Shown here: piece after piece, positions 16,087 to 23,016 of the stretch
How the letters are laid out: every line of letters starts with the position of its first letter
Numbering within the stretch: the stretch's first letter is position 1
Assembly: GCA_028290305.1 (NCBI GenBank)
Contig: JAQGKC010000475.1
Span: forward strand, 1 to 36,331
Reading direction: 5' to 3'
Length of the DNA stretch: 36,331 bases
Origin: Bradyrhizobium sp.
GTDB lineage: Bacteria; Pseudomonadota; Alphaproteobacteria; Rhizobiales; Xanthobacteraceae
The notes under the pieces: generated by a model
The model's database searches: none
What the model was told of the DNA's origin: nothing
The model's input: the letters and a program-made list of their open reading frames with translations, nothing else
Program-made: the position numbers and the translations under genes

Positions 16087-16404
16087 ATGACGAAACACGA
16101 ATTTGACGGTGCGGAACTAACGCGGGAATCGGGCGGTGCCAGTTCCGGAACAGACGATCCGCTGGAAGCGAAGCCGTCGCTTGCGCCCGGTGATCGCGTC
16201 CGAATGAGCGCATGGGGGCGTGCGCGTCACCCCAGATACGGTGACCGCCAGGGCCTCATCGTCGGACAGGGATCCCCGAGCAGTTGGCGGGTCAAGTTCG
16301 ACGGACGAAGGCGTATCCAGACCATTCATCGTGACTACCTGGAGAAAGCGGAGCGATCCGGCACCGGCCTCTTGGGGCGATCTGACATCAAGGAAATTTT
16401 CTAG
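16087..16404 (+). CDS. Small basic protein with SH3-like core
   Basis: The protein is 105 residues. The core VRMSAWGRARHPRYGDRQGL, then IVGQG...WRVKFDGRRR...IHRDYLEKA, resembles a group of short alphaproteobacterial proteins with a KOW/SH3-like barrel (G-D-x-V-R, G-x-I-V-G, V-x-F-D-G, L/I-H-R-x-Y). The role is unknown; nucleic-acid or protein binding is plausible for such folds. AAGGA precedes the ATG by nine bases. It is the first gene behind the TetR-type dyad and is followed about 58 bases later by the patatin-like lipoprotein. Confidence 0.7.
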   Translation: MTKHEFDGAELTRESGGASSGTDDPLEAKPSLAPGDRVRMSAWGRARHPRYGDRQGLIVGQGSPSSWRVKFDGRRRIQTIHRDYLEKAERSGTGLLGRSDIKEIF

Positions 16405-16462
16405 ATACGCGGCCACCCTTTCACAGCAAAGCCGCGTCGTTGAGCGGAGCCAGGTAACCGTC

Positions 16463-17656
16463 ATGTGTTGTTTTCGTCGGCTGTTGGTGCTGCCGTTCGC
16501 CGTTCTGAGCGTCATGTTCATTCTTGCCGGCTGCAGTTCGCTTCCGCGTACCCCGTACACCGTATCCGATGCGGCATCCTCAACGGTATTGGATCTTGGC
16601 GAACTGCGCAGATACGCGGACGAGCCGGCATCGATGTTTCTCAAAACAAATCTGAGTTCTCGATCTGGTCCTCTCAGCTATCTTGCGTTGTCGGGAGGCG
16701 GCGCCGATGGCGCATACGGTGCGGGCGTGCTGAATGGCTGGACCGCAGCGGGGACGCGCCCCGAATTTTCAGTCGTCTCAGGCGTGAGCACAGGGGCTCT
16801 GATTGCACCATTTGCATTTCTCGGCCCTGCCTACGATGCAATGTTGAGGGAAATTTATACCAGCGGCATCGCTGAAAGCCTGCTCAATACGCCAAGCATC
16901 GTGCACGCTCTTTTCGGATCCGGCCTGTTTGGAAACACGCACCTGCGCGAGCTCGTTGCCCGCTATGTCGGCCAGGACATGCTTGCGGCAATCGCCGCCA
17001 AAGACGCCAAGGGCAGAAAGCTTCTCATCGTAACCACCAATCTCGATACGCAACGCACGGTGATCTGGGATATGGGTCGCATCGCCAGGATCGGGTCAAC
17101 CCAGGCGCTGGATTTATTCAGGGATGTCCTGGCCGCGTCTGCAAGTATCCCGGTGGTTTTCCCGCCGATGTTGATTGATGCGGAAGCGAACGGACATCGC
17201 TTTCGGGAAATGCATGTGGATGGAGGCGTGACGGCGCCGGTCCTGACGTTGCCGGAAGCGTTCCTGCTGCGAAACGGAGCGGTCGCCAGAGGTCTGCGCA
17301 TGGACATCTACGTCTTGATAAACGATAAGGTCGAGCGAGACTTTCAGCTGGTTCCGAACAGCACGATCGACATCGCGGCGCGCGCCTCCGCTTCCGTCAC
17401 GAAAACGCAAATCCGTTCGGTGCTCTACGAGACTTATGACTTCGCTCGCCGCAACAACTTCGGATTCAATCTGACTTATGTCGATAAAGATATTCCGTCG
17501 CCAGGCTCATTCGGTTTCGACACGGGCTATATGCGATCGCTTTATCAATATGGATATGACAAGGCCAAAACCGGTGATCTCTGGGCGAAGGCGCCGCCAT
17601 CGGACGATCTCTTGCAAAATGGCATTCGCTACCGGAGATCCGCCACGTTGCAATGA
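16463..17656 (+). CDS. Patatin-like phospholipase, lipoprotein
   Basis: The protein is 397 residues. The N-terminus MCCFRRLLVLPFAVLSVMFI then LAGC is a lipoprotein signal with Cys 24 as the acylation site, so the protein is membrane-anchored in the envelope. The patatin domain has the glycine-rich oxyanion region GGGADGAYGAG (78-88), the Ser nucleophile in GVSTG (Ser 109) and DGG near 254, giving a complete Ser-Asp dyad. It would hydrolyse acyl esters of lipids. The usual Arg/Lys after GGG is replaced by ADG, as in several bacterial patatin lipoproteins. The ATG at 16463 is chosen for the signal sequence. It probably shares the TetR-type promoter with the preceding gene and converges with tetR. 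Confidence 0.92.
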   Translation: MCCFRRLLVLPFAVLSVMFILAGCSSLPRTPYTVSDAASSTVLDLGELRRYADEPASMFLKTNLSSRSGPLSYLALSGGGADGAYGAGVLNGWTAAGTRPEFSVVSGVSTGALIAPFAFLGPAYDAMLREIYTSGIAESLLNTPSIVHALFGSGLFGNTHLRELVARYVGQDMLAAIAAKDAKGRKLLIVTTNLDTQRTVIWDMGRIARIGSTQALDLFRDVLAASASIPVVFPPMLIDAEANGHRFREMHVDGGVTAPVLTLPEAFLLRNGAVARGLRMDIYVLINDKVERDFQLVPNSTIDIAARASASVTKTQIRSVLYETYDFARRNNFGFNLTYVDKDIPSPGSFGFDTGYMRSLYQYGYDKAKTGDLWAKAPPSDDLLQNGIRYRRSATLQ

Positions 17657-17661
17657 GCGTT

Positions 17662-18333
17662 TCAGCGAGCTCTTACGCCATCCAGGAACAGATTGACGGC
17701 AGCCTGTCTCCGCTGCTCCTGAACCTTTGAACGGGTTGCGATGCCGTGGAGCATCTGGCGCTCGGAAGTACTCAGCACCAGACTGAGGAACAGGTCGGCC
17801 GCGATTGTGGGGTCCGCTATCTTGATCTGACCGCGGGCAGCAAACTGCTCAAGCAGGAGTGCGATGGCCCGAACCCCACGCAGCCAACCCTCTTCATAGG
17901 CGAGCTTTGCCAGCTCCGGAAACTGCACCGCCTGCGCCGCGAGCGTCCGCCGCAGCATAATCACCTCAGGTGTCGAAGCGTGCGCCAGCACGTGGCGGCT
18001 AAGATCGTGCAGCGTCGTTTCGATGCCCTTGGGGTTGACCATCGCGGCCTCGGCCGCCGCCGATAGCGGAGCGAGCCAGCGTTGAATCGTGGCTCGCAGG
18101 ACCGCTGTGAACAGATCGCGCTTGTCCCGATAACGCGCATAGACGGTCGGCTTGCTCACGCCGGCCGTTTCCGCGACCGCATCGATCGACGTGCAATCAA
18201 AACCTCGCTCCATGAACAGCTTTGTCGCGACGTCGAGCAGGCGTGCGTCACGCCGCACAGCCTCCTCGCGTGTAGGACGGCCGCCGGCCCCCCGCGGGGC
18301 AGGACGCGCCGCAACAATTCCTTCCTTTGCCAT
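17662..18333 (-). CDS. TetR/AcrR-family regulator
   Basis: The protein is 223 residues. After a basic, Pro/Gly-rich leader, the DNA-binding domain runs from about 25 to 75 with the helix-turn-helix IDAVAETAGVSKPTVYARYR. The C-terminal ligand domain resembles the AefR/TetR_C_7 type (EVIMLRRTLAAQAVQFPELA, then a LFLSLVLST helix). Its gene is 38 bases downstream of the dyad at 18372-18390, whose twin lies before the efflux and patatin genes, so it most likely represses itself and those genes and is released by a substrate of the pump. It ends convergently with the patatin gene, six bases apart. Confidence 0.92.
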   Translation of the reverse strand: MAKEGIVAARPAPRGAGGRPTREEAVRRDARLLDVATKLFMERGFDCTSIDAVAETAGVSKPTVYARYRDKRDLFTAVLRATIQRWLAPLSAAAEAAMVNPKGIETTLHDLSRHVLAHASTPEVIMLRRTLAAQAVQFPELAKLAYEEGWLRGVRAIALLLEQFAARGQIKIADPTIAADLFLSLVLSTSERQMLHGIATRSKVQEQRRQAAVNLFLDGVRAR

Positions 18334-18364
18334 CCAAAGCCTCTTGCCAGCCCGCCGAAGTTGG

Positions 18365-18370
18365 ATTATA
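18365..18370 (-). promoter_or_regulatory. -10 element of the tetR promoter
   Basis: TATAAT on the minus strand directly follows the dyad, with a weak TTAAAA about 18 bases upstream as the -35. The arrangement copies that at 16028-16053. Confidence 0.55.
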
Positions 18371-18371
18371 T

Positions 18372-18390
18372 AAACGATACAGTATAGTTT
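18372..18390. promoter_or_regulatory. TetR-type operator upstream of tetR
   Basis: AAACgATACaGTATaGTTT is a dyad in which all paired positions (AAAC/GTTT and ATAC/GTAT) are perfect. It overlaps the spacer of the tetR promoter, consistent with autorepression. It shares 21 consecutive bases, in inverted orientation, with the site at 16028-16046. Confidence 0.78.
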
Positions 18391-18673
18391 TTAAATAACC
18401 AGCTATCAATGCTCTTCGTAACATGAGTCCCAAAGCGCCGGATACCGCGCACGTCGCGGAACCGGTCACAATGAGGGTTCTAATAGAACGTATCGCCGAG
18501 GCCACTTAGACGCTTCAGAGTTGGTCCTCGCAGCGTCGCCTCCACGGTATTGGAGCGGCTGGAAGCCTTTCACACATCCGTTCCAGATATGGCTGACCCA
18601 TGACTGAACGGCTTTCGATTATTTACCGCTAGCGCCGGCGATTATCCCCCGTCCCAGGAGCGGTCGCCCGCGC

Positions 18674-18705
18674 GAGAGCCGCCGAGCATCGTCTCGGCGG
18701 CTCTC
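18674..18705. terminator. Strong GC-rich hairpin, orphan terminator-like
   Basis: GAGAGCCGCCGAG, a CATCGT loop and CTCGGCGGCTCTC form a 13-bp perfect stem, with CCCGCGC/GCGCGGG able to extend it imperfectly. There is no T-run and no adjacent gene ends here, so it may be what remains of the end of a lost gene. Confidence 0.4.
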
Positions 18706-18740
18706 AAGGCGCGGGTCAGGCGGCCTCTATGGCGATGTTA

Positions 18741-18814
18741 GAGCATGATCCGGAAAAGTGGAAACCGGTTTTCCCTCGGGACAAACGCGGAGCGTTTGCC
18801 CGGAGATCATGCTC
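18741..18814. repeat. GAGCATGATC-ended palindromic element
   Basis: GAGCATGATC at the left and GATCATGCTC at the right are perfect 10-bp terminal inverted repeats around CCGGAAAAGTGGAAACCGGTTTTCC, itself partly self-complementary. This layout matches the small, mobile, non-coding repeats common in Rhizobiales genomes. Confidence 0.7.
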
Positions 18815-18828
18815 AAACAAAGAGATGA

Positions 18829-18864
18829 GATCATGATCCGATTCAGTCTAATCGGATCATGATC
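18829..18864. repeat. Perfect 15-bp inverted repeat
   Basis: GATCATGATCCGATT, loop CAGTCT, AATCGGATCATGATC. It directly follows the GAGCATGATC element and shares its ATCATGATC core, so the two are probably parts of one composite repeat. Confidence 0.75.
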
Positions 18865-18916
18865 CAGACCTCCTCATCCCGGCTCGAATTCGCGCTGATC
18901 CGAGTGGTCCTCGCCA

Positions 18917-18937
18917 CTCTTTCCCACCGGGAAAGAG
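18917..18937. repeat. Perfect 9-bp hairpin upstream of the LysE gene
   Basis: CTCTTTCCC, loop ACC, GGGAAAGAG. It lies about 73 bases before the LysE ATG. It may be a fragment of an intergenic repeat or a leader-RNA hairpin; there is no evidence to decide. Confidence 0.5.
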
Positions 18938-19010
18938 CTTGGAGGGCGATCTTCTCTTGCGATACGATCGTGCCTCATCGAACAGTCATTCGAATGCACG
19001 CGAGTTCACC

Positions 19011-19625
19011 ATGTCCCTTCAACTCTATCTCGCCTTTGTCGTCGCCTGCATCGCGCTGGCGCTACTGCCCGGACCGATCGTTACGCTCGTGATCGCCAAC
19101 GGCCTGCGCCATGGCACCCGCGCCGCGCTGATCAACATCGCCGGCGCGCAAGCAGGCCTTGCGATCGTGATCGGCATCGTTGCGATCGGACTGACCTCGC
19201 TGATGGCGACCATGGGCTACTGGTTCGATTGGGTACGCTTTGCAGGCGCGGCCTACCTGGTCTGGCTCGGCATCAAGCTCGTTCGTTCGCCGGTCGAAGG
19301 CGTCAAGGCCGATGCGCCGCCTCCGCCGCGCGGCGGCTTCTTCCTGCAGGGCCTTCTGGTGTTGCTCAGTAACCCCAAAGTGCTGGTGTTCTTCGGTGCC
19401 TTCATTCCGCAGTTCATGGACATGAACAAGGACCATGTCTCGCAGGTGACGCTGCTCGGCGTTACCTTCATGGCGACGGCCGGCATGACTGACGCAACCT
19501 ACGCGCTGCTCGCCGGCCGCGCGCGGTCGTTCTTCTCAGCGCGGCGGACCCGGCTGGTGTCGCGCATTTCCGGCGGCTTCATGATCGGGGGCGGCGTCTG
19601 GCTGGCGTTGACGCGGGCGCGGTGA
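19011..19625 (+). CDS. LysE/RhtB-family exporter
   Basis: The protein is 204 residues with about six hydrophobic segments, the standard LysE/RhtB size. The first segment holds ALLPGPIVTLVIANGLRHGT, the family signature (P-G-P), followed by GAQAGLAIVIG, FAGAAYLVWLGIKLVRSP and LLVLLSNPKVLVFFGAFIPQ. It exports amino acids or similar small molecules across the inner membrane; the substrate is not predictable. I chose the ATG at 19011 because the first membrane segment begins there; the 24 codons upstream lie in hairpin sequence. The downstream neighbour, on the other strand, is a formylglutamate amidohydrolase. Confidence 0.93.
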   Translation: MSLQLYLAFVVACIALALLPGPIVTLVIANGLRHGTRAALINIAGAQAGLAIVIGIVAIGLTSLMATMGYWFDWVRFAGAAYLVWLGIKLVRSPVEGVKADAPPPPRGGFFLQGLLVLLSNPKVLVFFGAFIPQFMDMNKDHVSQVTLLGVTFMATAGMTDATYALLAGRARSFFSARRTRLVSRISGGFMIGGGVWLALTRAR

Positions 19626-19631
19626 GAGTAG

Positions 19632-20441
19632 TTAAACCGGCAACAGCCGCTGCGCGCGCAACACTGTCTCGATCTCGCTAATAACGCGCGCGAGCCGATC
19701 CGCCCATTGCGTTTGGCCGGCCTGATCGGCGATCAGGTCCTGGCGGATTTCGATGCCCGAATTCATTAACCCGCGCGCCTCGCCGTGAACCGGGATGGTG
19801 TAGTCGGTCTCGTCGCTCACCGCGTAGGGCTCGTTGTCGCCGACCACCAGATCGGCCTCCGCGCGCAACAGTTTCAATAGCCGCGGCGGCAGTTTTGTAT
19901 CGCGATGATAGAGCGTGCCGATATGCCATGGCCTGGCAATCCCCGCATACACCGGCGTGAAACTATGCAGCGATACGAGCACTGTCGGAATGCGATCGCG
20001 TAAGCGTTGGTCGATGACCTCGTCGATGCGGCGATGGTAGGGATCGAAGATCGCTTCGCGCCGCGCCTCGACGGCGTCGCGCGCAAGACCTTCATTGCCG
20101 GGAATTGTCGTCGCTTCGCTGATGCGCGGGATCGAACTTGGCGCTTCCGGCGGGCGATTGCAGTCGATCACCAGCCGCGAGTAGCGCTGTGCGATCAGAT
20201 GCGCGTCCAGATGTTTCGACAGCGCGTCGGCGACGCCGGCGATCCCCACATCCCAGGCGATATGCCGCGTAAGTTCGCCGGCCGGCAGCCCGAGATCGCC
20301 GAGTTTGCCTGGAATCAGCCGGCCGTAATGGTCACAAGTGAGCAGAAACGGCGAGTGTCCTGAGGCATTATCTTCATGAACGGGCGGAACCTCTGCGCTT
20401 CCGAGGAGTAATGATGTGTCGCCCGCACTGTCCAAAGCCAT
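19632..20441 (-). CDS. N-formylglutamate amidohydrolase
   Basis: The protein is 269 residues. FLLTCDHYGRLIPGKLGDLG, HIAWDVGIAGVADALSKHLD, RLVIDCNRPPEAPSSIPRIS, VLVSLHSFTPVYAGIARPWH and the late VHGEARGLMNSGIEIRQDLI are the conserved blocks of the FGase family, which hydrolyses N-formylglutamate to formate and glutamate, the last step of one histidine-degradation route. The conserved Asp/His/Glu residues that would coordinate metal are present. No hut genes are in the window, so the real substrate may be another N-acyl amino acid. AAGGAA lies almost against the ATG, which is unusually close. Confidence 0.9.
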   Translation of the reverse strand: MALDSAGDTSLLLGSAEVPPVHEDNASGHSPFLLTCDHYGRLIPGKLGDLGLPAGELTRHIAWDVGIAGVADALSKHLDAHLIAQRYSRLVIDCNRPPEAPSSIPRISEATTIPGNEGLARDAVEARREAIFDPYHRRIDEVIDQRLRDRIPTVLVSLHSFTPVYAGIARPWHIGTLYHRDTKLPPRLLKLLRAEADLVVGDNEPYAVSDETDYTIPVHGEARGLMNSGIEIRQDLIADQAGQTQWADRLARVISEIETVLRAQRLLPV

Positions 20442-20539
20442 TTCCTTAACTGTTGCCTAGCGAAGCAGCATACCGATTTAGAAATAAGCAGGGATCGGTA
20501 TAGATTAGATTGCATAAAGTCACGATGATTAGCTCGACG

Positions 20540-21430
20540 ATGCCCCTGCTGACGATCCATCACAAGACCGAATATCGCTACGCGCACCCGGTGGCGTTCG
20601 GCGAACATCGCATCATGCTGCGCCCGCGCGACGGTCACGATCTGCGCGTGCTTTCCGGCAATCTCGAGATCGTGCCGGAGCCGATGTCGCTGCGCTGGAT
20701 CCACGACGTGTTCGGCAACAGCGTCGCGATCGCGACCTTCGACGAACGCGCGCAAACCCTGTCGTTCAGCAGCACCGCAACGGTGGAGCACAATCCCGCC
20801 GAGGAGTTCGCCCTGACCCCGGACGATCCGGCTTACTTCTATCCTTTCCCCTACGACAAGGAGGAGTTTCCCGACCTCGCCCAATTCATCGCGCCGCAAT
20901 ATGGCGATCCGAACGGCGAGTTGTCGGCATGGGCGCGGAATTTTCTCGATGAGGAGGGGCCGACCCCGACCTTCAATATTCTCAGCGGCATGACGCACGG
21001 CATCCGCCAGGCGTTTACCTACCGCAAACGGCATGAGCAGGGCACCCAGCATCCGCTCGACACGCTGCAGACCAAATCCGGAACCTGCCGCGACTATGCG
21101 TTGTTCATGATCGAGGCGCTGCGCCGGCTCGGCATCGCCGCGCGCTTCGTGTCAGGATATCTGTTCATTCCGGGCGATCGCGCCCACGGCTATGTCGGCG
21201 GCGGCTCGACCCATGCCTGGGTGCAGGTCTATCTGCCGAGCGCCGGCTGGATCGAGTTCGATCCCACCAACGGCATCGTCGGCACCCGCGACCTCGTTCG
21301 GGTGGCGGTGGCGCGCGATCCGCGCCAGGCCATACCGTTGCACGGCACCTATCTCGGCTCGGCCGATGCGTTCGTCGGCATGGATGTCAGCATCAACGTC
21401 GTCTCGGTAGGCGAAGACGCAAAGGCCTGA
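20540..21430 (+). CDS. Transglutaminase-like protein, upstream member
   Basis: The protein is 296 residues. The N-terminal beta domain (MPLLTIHHKTEYRYAHPVAF) is the bacterial transglutaminase-like N-terminal module; the core has GTCRDYALFMIEALRRLG (Cys about 183), STHAWVQVYLPSAGWIEFDP (His about 225, Asp about 240), a full Cys-His-Asp triad. Proteins of this type are predicted peptidases or transamidases; none is well characterised. In-frame ATGs at 20510 and 20525 are possible; I prefer 20540 because conserved sequence begins there, but no ribosome-binding site decides. It is followed two bases after its stop by a second transglutaminase-like gene. Confidence 0.88.
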   Translation: MPLLTIHHKTEYRYAHPVAFGEHRIMLRPRDGHDLRVLSGNLEIVPEPMSLRWIHDVFGNSVAIATFDERAQTLSFSSTATVEHNPAEEFALTPDDPAYFYPFPYDKEEFPDLAQFIAPQYGDPNGELSAWARNFLDEEGPTPTFNILSGMTHGIRQAFTYRKRHEQGTQHPLDTLQTKSGTCRDYALFMIEALRRLGIAARFVSGYLFIPGDRAHGYVGGGSTHAWVQVYLPSAGWIEFDPTNGIVGTRDLVRVAVARDPRQAIPLHGTYLGSADAFVGMDVSINVVSVGEDAKA

Positions 21431-21432
21431 TC

Positions 21433-22245
21433 ATGGAAATCAAGGTAGGCTTCGAGATTGCTTACGCGGCGGTGCAGCCGACGCCGATGGTGACGATGCT
21501 CAACATCCATCCGTCGCGGTTCGCTGATATTGTCGGCACCGAGAGCATCGTCGCCGAGCCGAACGTGCCGATCGGATTCTACCGCGACAGCTTTGGCAAT
21601 GTCTGTGGCAGGCTGGTGGCCCCTAGCGGTGGCGTGACCTTGCGCGGCAGCGCGCTGCTGCGCGATTCCGGATTGCCCGATGTCGTGATGCCGACCGCGC
21701 AGCAGGTGCCGATCGACCAACTGCCGGACGAATTGCTGCAGTATCTGATGCCGAGCCGCTACTGCGAAACCGACAAGCTCACCGACATCGCGTGGTCGCT
21801 GTTCGGTAACACCCCGCCGGGCTGGGCGCGGGTCGCGGCGATCACCGAGTTCGTCCACAACCACGTCACCTTCGGCTATCAGCACGCCCATCACATGAAA
21901 TCCGCGCACGACGTCTACGAGCAGGGCGCCGGCGTGTGCCGCGATTTCGCGCATCTGGCGCTGACCTTCTGCCGCTGCATGAACATCCCGGCGCGCTATT
22001 GCACGGGATACATGGGCGACATCGGCATTCCGCCCGATCCGGCGCCGATGGATTTCTCCGGCTGGTTTCAGGTCTATCTGTCGGGCCAGTGGTACACCTT
22101 CGACGCCCGCCACAATCATCCGCGGATCGGCCGCATCCTGATGGGCACCGGCCGCGACGCCGCCGACGTGGCGCTGACCACGAGTTTCGGCCGGATGGAT
22201 CTGGTCAAATTCCTCGTTATCAGCGATGAGGTCGTGGCGGCGTAG
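21433..22245 (+). CDS. Transglutaminase-like protein, downstream member
   Basis: The protein is 270 residues. GVCRDFAHLALTFCRCMNIP carries the Cys (about 169) and YTFDARHNHPRIGRILMGTG the Asp, but the segment aligned with the triad His of the upstream gene (STHAWVQVYL) reads DFSGWFQVYL, with no His at that position. HAHHMKSAHDVYEQGAG before the Cys is His-rich and typical of this subfamily. The protein may use another His, or be a non-catalytic partner. The ATG is two bases beyond the previous stop, so the two genes are co-transcribed. Confidence 0.87.
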   Translation: MEIKVGFEIAYAAVQPTPMVTMLNIHPSRFADIVGTESIVAEPNVPIGFYRDSFGNVCGRLVAPSGGVTLRGSALLRDSGLPDVVMPTAQQVPIDQLPDELLQYLMPSRYCETDKLTDIAWSLFGNTPPGWARVAAITEFVHNHVTFGYQHAHHMKSAHDVYEQGAGVCRDFAHLALTFCRCMNIPARYCTGYMGDIGIPPDPAPMDFSGWFQVYLSGQWYTFDARHNHPRIGRILMGTGRDAADVALTTSFGRMDLVKFLVISDEVVAA

Positions 22246-22261
22246 GGCACGGCCCTTACCT

Positions 22262-22348
22262 CCGTCATTGCGAGGAGCGTAAGCGACGAAGCAATCCAGT
22301 CCTTTTGCGCGGCTTTCTGGATTGCTTCGCTATCGCTCGCAATGACGG
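22262..22348. repeat. Palindromic repeat, CCGTCATTGCGAGGAGCG type
   Basis: CCGTCATTGCGAGGAGCG at the left is mirrored by CGCTCGCAATGACGG at the right; inner arms GAAGCAATCCAG and CTGGATTGCTTC also pair. It lies between the transglutaminase and glutamylcyclotransferase genes and ends 12 bases before the latter's ATG. A partial copy is at 32330-32372. Confidence 0.8.
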
Positions 22349-22360
22349 TATACGTTTCCC

Positions 22361-22759
22361 ATGAACTCCGATCATCTGTTCGTTTACGGCACGCTGATGC
22401 GCGGCTTCGATCATCCGATGGCGAAGCTGTTGTCGCGCAGCGCCGACTTTCTCGGCGAGGCGCGGTGCCGGGGCCGGCTCTATCTGGTAAAGCATTATCC
22501 AGGGCTGATGTTGTCCGACGACCCCAATGAAGTGGTGTTCGGCGAACTGTATTGGTTGCGCCAGCCGGAAGAACTGCTGCGCGAGTTCGATATGTATGAG
22601 GCCTGCGGCGAAGGCTTTGCGCCGCCGACCGAATATATCAGGCAGATGCTATCAGTAACATCAGGCGATGGCGTGCTGAGCGAGGCCTGGACCTACATTT
22701 ACAACTGGCCGGTCGCACACCTGCCGCAGATCGCCTCGGGCCGATTTTTGGAGAGGTAG
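22361..22759 (+). CDS. Gamma-glutamylcyclotransferase-like (AIG2/GGCT) protein
   Basis: The protein is 132 residues. HLFVYGTLMRGFDHPMAKLL opens with the family signature YGTL; FGELYWLRQPEELLREFDMY contains the conserved F-G-E-x-Y/W and the D-x-Y/F-E region with the acidic residue (E in MYEACGEGF) expected to act as general acid-base. Members of this fold release 5-oxoproline from gamma-glutamyl compounds; many bacterial versions are unassigned. The start is immediately downstream of a palindromic repeat, which therefore forms its leader or lies just outside its promoter. Confidence 0.88.
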   Translation: MNSDHLFVYGTLMRGFDHPMAKLLSRSADFLGEARCRGRLYLVKHYPGLMLSDDPNEVVFGELYWLRQPEELLREFDMYEACGEGFAPPTEYIRQMLSVTSGDGVLSEAWTYIYNWPVAHLPQIASGRFLER

Positions 22760-22786
22760 GGCGGAGGACGATGGGGACTTTCCGCT

Positions 22787-22875
22787 GTCATGGCCGGGCT
22801 TGTCCCGGCCATCCACGTCTTTGACCGCGCAAAGTAAGAAAGACGTGGATGCCCGGGCACAAGGCCGGGCATGAC
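22787..22875. repeat. Palindromic GTCATGGCCGG...GCATGAC repeat, copy b
   Basis: TGTCATGGCCGGGCTTGTCC and CATCCACGTCTTT pair with AAAGACGTGGATG and CACAAGGCCGGGCATGAC. It is the same family as 6514-6605 and 34018-34107, here between the glutamylcyclotransferase gene and dnaG. Confidence 0.85.
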
Positions 22876-23016
22876 GGAGCAAATCGTTGGCGCGTTCCTC
22901 GGAATGACAGTGAGGCACCCTGTGAATAGCCGGGAGAAGGCCAATAATCTTCGCATATAGGGCCGGGTGCCCTATATCCATGATCGGTTGGCCCCGGACT
23001 CAAGCGACAATCCACC

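Larger units (their letters stand above)
18391..19010. other. Gene-free region made of hairpins and repeats
   Basis: About 600 bases between tetR and the LysE gene have no supportable coding frame. They contain a 13-bp perfect hairpin (18674-18705), a GAGCATGATC-ended element (18741-18814), a 15-bp perfect palindrome (18829-18864) and a 9-bp hairpin (18917-18937). The first 280 bases show nothing I recognise. A promoter for LysE must lie here but no clear -35/-10 pair stands out. Confidence 0.6.
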
